From the NCBI GenBank assembly GCA_944321705.1, contig CALUMG010000004.1:62001-126000 (forward strand): a stretch of 64,000 nucleotides of DNA. The letters are read 5' to 3'. The DNA comes from an uncultured Muribaculaceae bacterium (GTDB taxonomy: Bacteria > Bacteroidota > Bacteroidia > Bacteroidales > Muribaculaceae). The stretch's first letter is position 1; every line of letters begins with the position of its first letter. Shown piece by piece: positions 55,695 through 64,000 of the stretch. The notes below the pieces were generated by a model. It was not told where the DNA came from and did no database searches. It saw only the letters and a list, made by a program, of their open reading frames with translations. A program made the position numbers and the translations under genes.

Positions 55695-56750
55695 ATGAAA
55701 AAATCGGGAAAGCGAGTTAAAACGAGAAAAACCGGCAGGTCGGCAAGTAACCGGAATTCCCGATTGTCGGGCAAATTGTGCCATTTGGTCACGATTTTGT
55801 TGACGTTTATCCTTGCAGGCATGCTTGGATTTTCATTTTTAGGCAGGTACATGAATCCTGAAAACGCCGTGCTTTTCCCTGCACTTGGATATTGGGCCAT
55901 GTATTTGTGGATTGCAAATCTTATAATGTTTTTTGTGTGGCTGTTCAAGTGGAAAGTGTGGGCTGTGTTCCCGGTTGTGTCCTTGTTCGTTGGATTTCAT
56001 TGCATATCAACGATGGTAAAGCCTGACTTTTCGGAAGAGAAACTGCCGTGCGATTTAAAAATCGCGACATTAAATGTAGGTGGGTTTGAAGGACAAGATA
56101 AATGGGAGCAAGTGCATGAAATATTGAAATATGTGGATAGGAACAATGTCAATGTGTTGTGCTTGCAGGAGTTCGTAACAGCAGATTCTCATTTTGCCGA
56201 TAGCGCGAGAGAATCGTTCCGCTCGAAATTCAAATATGAGTATGTGCCGGACGATGAAGAGGGAAGAATGGATTTGGCGGTGTTCAGCAAGCATCCCATG
56301 GCAAGTCGCTCGATTGTAAGGCTCAAAAAAACACCGTCGCGTGCGTTATGGTGCGACATAGTCAAAGGGAATGACACGATAAGGATTTTTAATGTGCATT
56401 TAGATGCCGGAGGGGACGCCGTTCCTCCGAGTGATGCTTGGCATGTTGCCGCCAAGGACCGTGCACGCCAGGCTCTTGCCATAAGCAAGGAAGTGAGGCG
56501 GTCAAAATTACCGGTGATATTGTGTGGAGAGTTTGGCGATGTGCCAACATCTTTTTCTTACGGGTGCATTGCAGACGTGCTTTCGGACGGTTTTGACGAA
56601 TGTGGTATCGGGAGTGCATCAACCAATGGATGGTTGTCAAGGACAAATTACATATTTACCGATAAAAATGAATTCAATGGTGAATTTTATGTCACGTCAA
56701 GTCTTATGGAAAATCTTCATCGGCCGGTCATGATGGGGCTGTCGTATTAA
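55695..56750 (+). CDS. Membrane-anchored endonuclease/exonuclease/phosphatase-fold protein with altered active site
   Basis: 351 residues. A basic N terminus is followed by three membrane helices (LVTILLTFILAGMLGFSFLG, then segments near residues 55-80 and 85-105). The periplasmic EEP domain begins KIATLNVGGF and keeps the catalytic Glu (CLQEFVTADS) and NVHLDAGGD. But the usual GDFND reads GEFGD (ILCGEFGDVP), RIDYI reads RTNYI, and SDH reads NLHRP near the C terminus. Several metal and catalytic residues are thus replaced, so hydrolase activity is doubtful. It is monocistronic. Confidence 0.82.
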   Translation: MKKSGKRVKTRKTGRSASNRNSRLSGKLCHLVTILLTFILAGMLGFSFLGRYMNPENAVLFPALGYWAMYLWIANLIMFFVWLFKWKVWAVFPVVSLFVGFHCISTMVKPDFSEEKLPCDLKIATLNVGGFEGQDKWEQVHEILKYVDRNNVNVLCLQEFVTADSHFADSARESFRSKFKYEYVPDDEEGRMDLAVFSKHPMASRSIVRLKKTPSRALWCDIVKGNDTIRIFNVHLDAGGDAVPPSDAWHVAAKDRARQALAISKEVRRSKLPVILCGEFGDVPTSFSYGCIADVLSDGFDECGIGSASTNGWLSRTNYIFTDKNEFNGEFYVTSSLMENLHRPVMMGLSY

Positions 56751-56822
56751 GTTTTCATGTTGTGCAAGTTTTTGAACTTTAGGCTTTGACTTGAAAGATT
56801 TTTGAAAAAAATGATAGGTAAA

Positions 56823-56854
56823 TTTGTTAAACGGGACAAGAAAATGTAATTTTG
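56823..56854 (+). promoter_or_regulatory. tig: Trigger factor promoter
   Basis: TTTG (56823-56826), exactly 20 nt, TAATTTTG (56847-56854), about 70 nt before the start. Confidence 0.8.
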
Positions 56855-56925
56855 CACTCCGATAGCTTAATTTGCGAAATTTAAGTAGGAAATAAACAAA
56901 TAATCAATCAAATATTATTCTTGTA

Positions 56926-58293
56926 ATGAATGTAACGATGGAAAAAGTCGGCAATGTGGACGGATTGATCACAGTGTCGCTTGAAGCAAATGATTATCAG
57001 GATAAAGTAAAGAAAGAATTGAAGGAATTCAGCAGGCGTCGTCCGGAAAAGGGTTTCCGCCCGGGATTCGTGCCAATGGGTCTACTTCAAAAGAAATATG
57101 GTAAAGAGGCTCTTGTAGAAGTAATAAATCGTGAGTCTTATGAAGCACTTGTTGGTTATATAAGGGATAACAAGTTGAATATTCTTGGAGACCCGATGTT
57201 GTCAAATGCTGAAGAACTCAAGTTTGAAGACGGAAATGATTTCGTTTTGAAGTTTGAAGTGGGCATAGCACCTGAAATAAACTATGTCCTTGACCAAAAC
57301 ACCGAAATTCCATATTATAACATAGAAGTCGATCAAGAAATGATTGATCGAAACGACAAGGCTCTTCTCAAAAGATATGGCAAGCAAGTTGCAGGAGAAG
57401 AAGTTGACGAAACAGCTCTTGTAAAGGGTGCGATGGTTGAATTGAATGAAGACGGTAGTGCCAAAGATGGTGGCGTAACTGTTGAAAATACTATCGTGTC
57501 GCCGCAACATTTCTCAGATGAAGAGCAGAAAGGCTTGTTTGCAGGCAAGAAGGTCGGAGAAGAAGTCGTGTTCAATCCTTGGAAAACTTGCAATGGCAAT
57601 GCAGCTGAACTTGCTTCCATGTTGAACAAGGAGAAGGAAGAAGTTGCCGAAATGAAGTCAGATTTCAAGATGACAATCAAAGAAATTCTTGTGGTAAAAG
57701 ATGCCGAACACAATCAAGAATTCTATGATGAGGCTTTCGGAAAAGACAATGTCAAGACAGAAGAAGAGTATTTCGCTAAGTTGAAAGAGAACCTTACCAA
57801 CCAATTGAAGGGAGACAGCAATTATCGCTTCACGATAGACGCAGAAAAGGCCATAAAAGAAAAAGTGGGTTCACTTGAATTACCTGCTGCATTCTTGAAG
57901 AAATGGCTTTTGAAGCAAGATTCAAAGCGTGACGCTTCAAAGATCGACGAAGACTTTGAAAAAATGGTTCCGGGTCTTGAATGGCAATTGATAAAGGAAA
58001 AACTCGTAAAGGATCTTGCAATAAAGATTGAGGACGCCGATATGTTGAATATAGCGAAATTGATAGCGTTCCAGCAATTTGCACAATATGGAATGAATAA
58101 TGTTCCAGATGATGTCGTAGAACGTTATGCCAAGGAAATCCTCGACAACAAGGAATATAAGCAACGTATAGCTGAAAGAGCTGTTGAAGATAAGATGTTT
58201 GCAGGTATCAAGGCAACTGTAAAGGTTGACGAGAAAAATGTGAGCGTAAAGGATTTCAACGCGTTGTATGAAAACAACAGCGAAAATAAGTAA
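56926..58293 (+). CDS. tig: Trigger factor
   Basis: 455 residues. The N-terminal ribosome-binding domain starts MNVTMEKVGNVDGLITVSLE; its loop FRPGFVPMGLLQKKYG is the Bacteroidetes variant of the FRxGxxP signature. The PPIase-like middle is degenerate and the C-terminal arms are helical (EMKSDFKMTIKEI, PAAFLKKWLL). It is a ribosome-bound chaperone that also has prolyl-isomerase fold. It is followed by its own terminator; clpP and clpX come next, as usual. Confidence 0.93.
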   Translation: MNVTMEKVGNVDGLITVSLEANDYQDKVKKELKEFSRRRPEKGFRPGFVPMGLLQKKYGKEALVEVINRESYEALVGYIRDNKLNILGDPMLSNAEELKFEDGNDFVLKFEVGIAPEINYVLDQNTEIPYYNIEVDQEMIDRNDKALLKRYGKQVAGEEVDETALVKGAMVELNEDGSAKDGGVTVENTIVSPQHFSDEEQKGLFAGKKVGEEVVFNPWKTCNGNAAELASMLNKEKEEVAEMKSDFKMTIKEILVVKDAEHNQEFYDEAFGKDNVKTEEEYFAKLKENLTNQLKGDSNYRFTIDAEKAIKEKVGSLELPAAFLKKWLLKQDSKRDASKIDEDFEKMVPGLEWQLIKEKLVKDLAIKIEDADMLNIAKLIAFQQFAQYGMNNVPDDVVERYAKEILDNKEYKQRIAERAVEDKMFAGIKATVKVDEKNVSVKDFNALYENNSENK

Positions 58294-58335
58294 TCACAGG
58301 GTTACGAAAATAGGAAATTGAAAATACAATAGAAT

Positions 58336-58372
58336 CGGAGGGCGCAAAATGTTTGTGCCCTTCAATTTTGTC
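58336..58372 (+). terminator. Trigger factor terminator
   Basis: Stem GAGGGCGCAAA / TTTGTGCCCTTC with a 3-nt loop and a T-rich tail (AATTTTGTC). Confidence 0.75.
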
Positions 58373-58445
58373 TGTCAATTAAGATAAGAATAGCATGTTT
58401 TTGATGTTGGATTGCAAATGTTTTTGGCAAAATATTTGCATATCA

Positions 58446-58592
58446 TAGGATGTTGAAAAATAAACGAGTTCATATTTCTGTGGATACAACTTTGGCTGTC
58501 TTTTTTGATGAGATAGACACTGTGTTTTGGCATTGCAAAAAAAATGAACAAGTTCAATTTTTTGTCATTGCACGCAACTTTCACTATCTTTG
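58446..58592 (+). repeat. Dispersed promoter-palindrome repeat, copy 6 (two diverged units)
   Basis: The upstream unit (GAAAAATAAACGAGTTCATATTTC) is decayed. The second has the centre GAACAAGTTC with A/T arms, GTCATTGCACGCAACTTTCAC and the box TATCTTTG (58585-58592). TTTG at 58561-58564 is exactly 20 nt before the box, a full consensus promoter for clpP about 100 nt downstream. Confidence 0.75.
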
Positions 58593-58695
58593 ACCTGTTG
58601 TTAAGTTGGCAGATGCGAATATTGTGTTTCTTATAAGCCTAAAGGCTTCAATTAAAAAAGTGTATAATAACACATAAATACATAAATCATTTTAT

Positions 58696-59403
58696 ATGAA
58701 CGGAGATTTTAGAAATTATGCCGTGAAACATCTCGGCATGAACGGGCTTGCTCTCGACCAGTATGCGAGAAGTATCAGCTCAATCACGAGTAGCTACATT
58801 TCGCCTACGATTATTGAGGAACGTCAGCTGAACGTTGCCCAAATGGACGTATTCTCCAGATTGATGATGGACCGTATCATTTTTCTTGGGACGGCTGTTG
58901 ACGATTATACTGCAAACGTCATACAAGCGCAACTTCTGTATCTTGATTCGTCCGATCCCGGGAAAGATGTTTCAATTTATATAAATTCGCCCGGAGGTTC
59001 AGTATATGCAGGATTGGGCATTTATGACACTATGCAATATATATCCAGCGACGTGTCGACAATCTGCACGGGCATGGCCGCTTCGATGGCCGCAGTATTG
59101 CTTGTGGCAGGACAGAAAGGGAAGCGTTTTGCATTGAAGCATTCTCGTGTCATGATACATCAACCGATGGGAGGAGCTCAAGGCCAGGCCTCTGATATTG
59201 AAATCACTGCACGGGAAATCTTGAAATTGAAGGAAGAGCTTTACACTATAATATCGGAACATTCGGGGCAACCTCTTGAGAAGATTTACAAAGATTCGGA
59301 TCGCGATTATTGGATGACTTCACAAGAAGCTGCCGATTATGGCATGATTGACAAAGTTCTTTCAAGGGCAAATTTGCAAGAATCCGTTGAATTGAACAAA
59401 TAA
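58696..59403 (+). CDS. clpP: ATP-dependent Clp protease proteolytic subunit
   Basis: 235 residues, slightly longer at the N terminus than E. coli ClpP. The triad is visible as Ser130 ([13 protein letters not shown]), His155 (RVMIHQP) and Asp204 (SDRDYWMTS). [19 protein letters not shown] is the oxyanion-hole strand. It forms the heptameric degradation chamber used with ClpX, whose gene follows 80 bp later. The N-terminal 15 residues may be a propeptide. Confidence 0.96.
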   Translation: MNGDFRNYAVKHLGMNGLALDQYARSISSITSSYISPTIIEERQLNVAQMDVFSRLMMDRIIFLGTAVDDYTANVIQAQLLYLDSSDPGKDVSIYINSPGGSVYAGLGIYDTMQYISSDVSTICTGMAASMAAVLLVAGQKGKRFALKHSRVMIHQPMGGAQGQASDIEITAREILKLKEELYTIISEHSGQPLEKIYKDSDRDYWMTSQEAADYGMIDKVLSRANLQESVELNK

Positions 59404-59483
59404 AAGGGCAAAGTTCATGTCGAGTCGAAATGAAATGCGAGATGATATTTGACACTCTGAAAAAAGTGTAATTATTTTATTTA

Positions 59484-60722
59484 ATGGGTAAAAAAGAAAA
59501 AGAAGTTTTGCATTGCAGCTTTTGCGGTCGTGGAGCCGACGAAGTTGAGCTGTTGATGCCGGGATTGAACGGATGTATTTGCAACGACTGTGCCGCACAG
59601 GCGTTTGAAATCTCCAAAGAATACTTTAATCAACATGGCGCAAAAGCTGATGCGATAGACATAGCCAAAGTGCCGAAGCCTGCCGAAATCAATGCCTATC
59701 TGGATCAATATATAATAGGACAGGAGAGGGCTAAGAAATACATATCGGTGGCGGTATATAATCATTACAAGCGTCTGGCTCAGAAAAACGACGATGTAGA
59801 CATTGAGAAATCAAACATCATCCTTGTCGGGCCAACAGGAACAGGGAAAACGCTTATAGCAAAGACCATTGCCCGCCTGCTGAAGGTGCCGTTTGCGATG
59901 GTTGATGCAACAGTGCTTACCGAGGCAGGCTATGTGGGCGAGGACATCGAGAGCTTGCTTACGCGATTGTTGCAGGCTTGTGATTACGACGTGAAACAAG
60001 CCGAGCGTGGCATCGTGTTCATTGACGAAATTGACAAGATTGCCCGCAAAGGCGATAACCCATCAATAACACGAGACGTAAGCGGAGAAGGTGTACAGCA
60101 AGGTTTGCTCAAGTTGCTTGAGGGCTCCATAGTGAATGTTCCGCCTCAAGGGGGAAGGAAGCATCCTGAGCAGCGCATGATAGCCGTGGACACGAAAAAC
60201 ATATTGTTTATATGCGGTGGCGCATTTGAAGGCATAGAGCGCAAGATAGCATTGAGGTTGAATACGCATGCCGTAGGGTATGGGGCCGATGCGGCCAATG
60301 TGCGTGTCGCAAGGGAAAAATTGCTGCATTTTGTCACTCCGCAGGATTTGCGTTCATTTGGGTTGATACCTGAAATCATAGGTCGTCTTCCAATATTGAC
60401 AAATCTTGAGGAACTTGACCGCGATGCGTTAAGACGTATTCTCGTAGAGCCGAAGAATGCCATTGTGAAGCAATATGTGAAGTTGTTCAAGATGGATGGC
60501 GTTGACTTGAAATTTGAGGATGCGACCCTTGATTATATTGTGGACAAAGCCATCGAGTTCAAGCTCGGTGCGCGCGGATTGAGGTCGATAGTTGAAACCA
60601 TCATGATTGATGCCATGTATGAGATACCGTCGACCGATAAGAAAGAATTTGTTGTTACCAAGGAATATGCTCAATCTCAATTGAAGAAAGCAAATTTCGA
60701 AATGATACGACAGGTGAATTAA
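59484..60722 (+). CDS. clpX: ClpX ATPase subunit of the Clp protease
   Basis: 412 residues. The N-terminal zinc finger is [17 protein letters not shown] then CICNDC. The AAA+ module has [13 protein letters not shown] (Walker A), [14 protein letters not shown] (Walker B) and the pore loop region [16 protein letters not shown]. The C-terminal lid contains [11 protein letters not shown] (sensor 2). It unfolds tagged proteins and feeds ClpP. Confidence 0.97.
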   Translation: MGKKEKEVLHCSFCGRGADEVELLMPGLNGCICNDCAAQAFEISKEYFNQHGAKADAIDIAKVPKPAEINAYLDQYIIGQERAKKYISVAVYNHYKRLAQKNDDVDIEKSNIILVGPTGTGKTLIAKTIARLLKVPFAMVDATVLTEAGYVGEDIESLLTRLLQACDYDVKQAERGIVFIDEIDKIARKGDNPSITRDVSGEGVQQGLLKLLEGSIVNVPPQGGRKHPEQRMIAVDTKNILFICGGAFEGIERKIALRLNTHAVGYGADAANVRVAREKLLHFVTPQDLRSFGLIPEIIGRLPILTNLEELDRDALRRILVEPKNAIVKQYVKLFKMDGVDLKFEDATLDYIVDKAIEFKLGARGLRSIVETIMIDAMYEIPSTDKKEFVVTKEYAQSQLKKANFEMIRQVN

Positions 60723-60807
60723 TTTAACATGACAAAATTTGGTTTTTTGTCTTAGGAACATTATATTTGTTCAAGCAATAAAACAACATCTTTCTTTCAT
60801 TTTAACC

Positions 60808-62988
60808 ATGGCAAATAAAGAATTATTGACGTCGACTCTGAAGAAATATTTCGGATTTGACACGTTCAAGGGCAACCAGGAGGCCATAATGGAAAACCTT
60901 TTGGATGAGAATGACACATTCGTTTTGATGCCTACCGGAGGCGGCAAATCCCTATGCTTTCAATTGCCATCGTTAATAATGGAAGGAACCGCCATTGTGA
61001 TATCGCCATTGATCTCGTTGATGAAAAATCAAGTCGATGCCATGCGTAATTACAGTGATGAAGAGGGAGTTGCGCATTTCCTTAATTCATCGCTCAACAA
61101 GCAGTCCATCGACCAAGTGAAAGATGATGTCTTGAGCGGAAAAACAAGATTGTTGTATGTTGCACCTGAGTCATTAACCAAAGAAGAGAATATAGAATTT
61201 TTCAAAAAAATCAAGATTTCTTTTTATGCCGTAGATGAAGCCCATTGTATTTCGGAGTGGGGGCACGACTTTCGTCCGGAGTATAGGCGCATAAGACCTA
61301 TCATTAACGAGATAGGGAAGCGTCCGGTGATAGCACTTACAGCCACGGCAACGCCCAAAGTCCAGCATGACATACAGAAGAATCTGGGCATGACCGAAGC
61401 CAAGGTTTTCAAATCTTCATTCAACAGGCCAAATTTGTATTATGAAGTGCGTCCTAAGACAAATAATGTCGACAAGGAGATTATCAAGTTTATAAAGGAG
61501 CGTCCCGGAAAATCGGGAATCATATACTGCTTGAGCCGCAAGAAAGTGGAAGAATTGGCCCAGATGTTACAAGTCAATGATATCAACGCTTTGCCTTATC
61601 ATGCAGGAATGGATTCGAGCACTCGCAGTGCCAATCAAGATGCGTTTTTGCTTGAAAAGGTCGATGTGATTGTGGCTACGATAGCTTTTGGCATGGGCAT
61701 TGACAAGCCCGACGTGAGATATGTCATTCACTATGACATCCCGAAAAGCCTTGAAGGTTATTATCAAGAAACCGGCAGGGCTGGACGTGACGGCGGAGAG
61801 GGATTGTGCATCACTTTCTATACGAACAAAGACTTGCAGAAACTCGAGAAATTCATGCAGAGCAAACCTGTGGCAGAACAAGAAATCGGGAAGCAGTTAC
61901 TTCTTGAGACAGCTTCTTATGCCGAAACATCGATGTGCAGGAGAAAAATCCTGTTGCACTATTTTGGCGAGGAGTACAAGGAGGATAATTGCGGTAATTG
62001 TGACAATTGTTTAAATCCCAAAAAACAAGTGGAAGCTAAGGATGAGCTATGCGCGGTGATTGAGACTATCATCGCATTGAAAGAAAAATTTAAAGCCGAT
62101 TATGTGATTAACGTATTAATGGGGAAAGAAACTAATGAGATTAGGTCATATAATCACGAAGACTTGGAAGTGTTCGGTTGTCAGCAAGGAACTGACGAAA
62201 GAGTACTTTCGGCAGTAATAAGACAAGCAATCATAGCCGGGTATATAGATAAGGACATTGAAAATTACGGGTTGTTGAAAGTGACCCGTGCCGGGCGTAA
62301 ATTCCTTGATAAGCCTGTTTCGTTCAAGATTGTCGAAGACAATGATTTCTCCGACAGTGACGAGGAGGTGGTTGCCAAGGGGGGCGTGTCGTGCGCGGTC
62401 GATCCCGAGTTGAGCGCGATATTAAAAGATTTGCGCAAGAAAATAGCAAAACAAAACGGATTGCCTCCGTATGTCATATTCCAGGACCAGTCGCTTGATG
62501 CCATGGCTACGACATACCCCATTAGCATAGAGGAATTGATAAATATTCCGGGTGTCGGTCCAGGCAAGGCAAAACGCTATGGAGAGGAATTTGTCAAAGT
62601 CATAAAGCGTCATGTGGAAGAAAATGAGATAGAGCGTCCGGAGGATTTGCTTGTGCGCAGCGTGCCTAATAAGAGCAAATTGAAGATTTCCATAATTCAT
62701 GGCATAGACAGTCGTATTCCGCTTGATGAACTTGCCGAGTCGAAGGATCTTGATTTCAACGAATTCCTTGACGAAGTGGAAGCCATAGTTTATTCAGGGA
62801 CTAAAATCAATATAGATTATTTCCTTGATGAGATAATGGACAAGGACATGCAGGATGAAATTTTCGATTATTTCAAGACAAGCGAGAGCGACGATCTTGA
62901 AGCTGCAATCCAAGCTCTTGGAAGCGAATACACGGAAGAGGAAATAAGACTTGTGAGAATTAAGTTCTTGTCGGAACTTGGCAATTGA
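60808..62988 (+). CDS. recQ: RecQ-family ATP-dependent DNA helicase (copy 2, long)
   Basis: 726 residues from ATG at 60808, which gives the family N terminus LLTSTLKKYFGFDTFKGNQE. Helicase motifs: FVLMPTGGGKSLCFQLPSL, AVDEAHCISEWGHDFRPEY, ALTATATPKVQHDI and QETGRAGRDGGEGL. The RQC zinc site has SMCRRKILLHYFGEEYKEDN and GNCDNCLNP. An HRDC-like region (DLRKKIAKQNGLPPYVIFQD) is followed by about 130 extra acidic residues not found in copy 1. It comes 86 bp after clpX, which is the usual order in Bacteroidales. Confidence 0.95.
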   Translation: MANKELLTSTLKKYFGFDTFKGNQEAIMENLLDENDTFVLMPTGGGKSLCFQLPSLIMEGTAIVISPLISLMKNQVDAMRNYSDEEGVAHFLNSSLNKQSIDQVKDDVLSGKTRLLYVAPESLTKEENIEFFKKIKISFYAVDEAHCISEWGHDFRPEYRRIRPIINEIGKRPVIALTATATPKVQHDIQKNLGMTEAKVFKSSFNRPNLYYEVRPKTNNVDKEIIKFIKERPGKSGIIYCLSRKKVEELAQMLQVNDINALPYHAGMDSSTRSANQDAFLLEKVDVIVATIAFGMGIDKPDVRYVIHYDIPKSLEGYYQETGRAGRDGGEGLCITFYTNKDLQKLEKFMQSKPVAEQEIGKQLLLETASYAETSMCRRKILLHYFGEEYKEDNCGNCDNCLNPKKQVEAKDELCAVIETIIALKEKFKADYVINVLMGKETNEIRSYNHEDLEVFGCQQGTDERVLSAVIRQAIIAGYIDKDIENYGLLKVTRAGRKFLDKPVSFKIVEDNDFSDSDEEVVAKGGVSCAVDPELSAILKDLRKKIAKQNGLPPYVIFQDQSLDAMATTYPISIEELINIPGVGPGKAKRYGEEFVKVIKRHVEENEIERPEDLLVRSVPNKSKLKISIIHGIDSRIPLDELAESKDLDFNEFLDEVEAIVYSGTKINIDYFLDEIMDKDMQDEIFDYFKTSESDDLEAAIQALGSEYTEEEIRLVRIKFLSELGN

Positions 62989-63020
62989 CAATAAGTGAAG
63001 TTGTTGACTTGTAATATAGT

Positions 63021-63065
63021 GAATGCCGCTTTGACCTTTCTTGGGTTGAAGCGGCATTTGCTTAA
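63021..63065 (+). terminator. Possible terminator after the second recQ
   Basis: Stem AATGCCGCTT / AAGCGGCATT with a 17-nt loop; the T-rich tail is weak. Confidence 0.55.
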
Positions 63066-63209
63066 TTACGGAGTAACAGAGGTACCTTAATGTGGAATGA
63101 AAAAGAGACGACCAACGACCGTAGGCGAATATCGAGTATTCTCAAGGGTTGAAAGGTGAAAAAATATTAAATATCAATAGCCTAAATTCAGAAAATTAAT
63201 AATTATTAG

Positions 63210-63382
63210 TACATTTGTAGGCAATAATGATAGAAACATGTCGGTTAATCGAGCCGTTTTTAGGGAAATTGCTCGTTTGGAGAATATCAACGACTGAGAA
63301 AGCTCATATCATTTCGGAGCGGGAAGATTTTCCCGTTTTCAGATAAGAAAAAATACAGATTTTAATTATAAAATTACCGTTT
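63210..63382 (+). promoter_or_regulatory. guaB: guaB leader with promoter box, possible leader peptide and hairpin
   Basis: A TACATTTG box (63210-63217) begins a leader of about 160 nt. It contains a 19-codon ORF (63238-63297, MSVNRAVFREIARLENIND) and then a short hairpin CGGGAA / TTCCCG near 63321-63336 followed by TTTTC. This could be an attenuator, but the leader peptide lacks an obvious run of regulatory codons. The 63066-63209 stretch shows nothing else. Confidence 0.35.
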
Positions 63383-64000
63383 ATGTCATTTATTGCAGAT
63401 CGAGTAAAAATGGACGGGCTCACATTCGACGATGTCCTTTTAATTCCCGCTTATTCGGAGGTTTTGCCAAATGCTGTCGACTTGTCGACAAAGTTCTCTC
63501 GCAATATAAATCTTAATGTTCCGCTTGTTTCGGCTGCTATGGATACAGTGACCGAAGCGCAGTTGGCTATTGCAATTGCGCGTGAAGGCGGCATAGGAGT
63601 TATACACAAGAATATGACCATTGAGGAACAAGCTCGCCAAGTTCATATGGTAAAAAGAGCGGAAAATGGCATGATTTATGATCCTGTGACTATTTCTCGA
63701 GGTTCTCGAGTAATAGACGCATTGAACTTGATGAAAGAATACAAGATTGGTGGTATACCTGTAGTAGACGAAAATGGAATGCTTGTAGGTATTGTCACCA
63801 ATAGGGACTTACGTTTTGAGCGTAATCTCGAAAGACCCATCGATGAAGTGATGACGACCGAAAATCTTGTGACGACAAGCCAGTCGACCAATCTTGAAGA
63901 AGCTGCTGACATATTGCAACGTCATAAGATAGAAAAATTGCCGGTGGTTGATAAAAATGGCAAATTGGTAGGATTGGTCACATATAAAGATATTACAAAA
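63383..64000 (+). CDS. guaB: IMP dehydrogenase, N-terminal part (cut by window edge)
   Basis: The first 206 codons of a gene that continues past the right edge, starting at ATG 63383 ([20 protein letters not shown]). The start of the catalytic barrel ([20 protein letters not shown] and [16 protein letters not shown]) is followed by the two CBS domains ([18 protein letters not shown] and [16 protein letters not shown], residues about 90-206), which bind ATP or GTP for regulation. It converts IMP to XMP, the committed step of GTP synthesis. The catalytic Cys loop is outside the window. Confidence 0.95.
   Translation, partial: MSFIADRVKMDGLTFDDVLLIPAYSEVLPNAVDLSTKFSRNINLNVPLVSAAMDTVTEAQLAIAIAREGGIGVIHKNMTIEEQARQVHMVKRAENGMIYDPVTISRGSRVIDALNLMKEYKIGGIPVVDENGMLVGIVTNRDLRFERNLERPIDEVMTTENLVTTSQSTNLEEAADILQRHKIEKLPVVDKNGKLVGLVTYKDITK

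Overview
The window looks like chromosomal DNA of a Bacteroidales bacterium, possibly a Muribaculaceae-like gut anaerobe; the family is an inference. The evidence is a SusC/SusD pair, type IX secretion C-terminal sorting domains, TonB-dependent receptors with carboxypeptidase-like N-terminal domains, Bacteroidetes-type promoters (TTTG, a spacer of about 20 nt, then TAnnTTTG), the gene orders thrA-apgM-thrC and tig-clpP-clpX-recQ-(guaB), and the absence of a classical thrB from the threonine operon. No transposase, phage gene or CRISPR array was seen.

Layout. Positions 1-1050 hold the start of a type I pullulanase and a very small protein made almost entirely of a secretion-sorting domain. Positions 1100-6170 are the threonine operon (thrA, an ApgM-type putative homoserine kinase, thrC) ending in a clear terminator. 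Positions 6.6-9.8 kb carry an AlgH/YqgE protein, a GNAT acetyltransferase, a family 2 glycosyltransferase and a pseudouridine synthase. Positions 10.4-19.6 kb form one accessory operon: SusC, SusD, a zinc metallohydrolase lipoprotein, a DUF4302 lipoprotein and a secreted protein with a type IX sorting domain. It is probably a nutrient (perhaps peptide) capture system at the outer membrane. Positions 19.7-31.1 kb are mostly housekeeping: recR, mdh, engB, tRNA-Arg, a PfkB kinase, a glycerophosphodiesterase, a TonB receptor, then nitroreductase, DUF2520, KdsC and Maf in a tight operon, and an unnamed ATP-grasp-like protein.

Positions 31.2-43.5 kb hold a MerR regulator, alaS, a tail-anchored mini-protein, a probable structured small RNA, the malic enzyme, dxs and the TrkA/TrkH potassium uptake pair. 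Positions 43.6-55.5 kb carry ftsH and rsfS, YjbQ, a Schlafen-type AlbA_2 protein, a first recQ with an exopolysaccharide-initiating sugar transferase, a large DUF349 protein, and an operon of a small helical protein, a cyclophilin lipoprotein and an M16 peptidase. Positions 55.7-64 kb carry a membrane-anchored EEP-fold protein with altered active-site residues, the trigger factor, ClpP, ClpX, a second RecQ and the start of guaB.

The most unusual feature is a family of dispersed palindromic repeats of about 82 bp at six intergenic places. Each ends in a -7 promoter box (TATATTTG or TATCTTTG) aimed at the next gene. At two places the unit is bounded by two such boxes exactly 82 bp apart. They look like portable promoters. 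Second is a divergent, independently promoted run of hairpins at about 34.8-35.1 kb that looks like an uncharacterised non-coding RNA.
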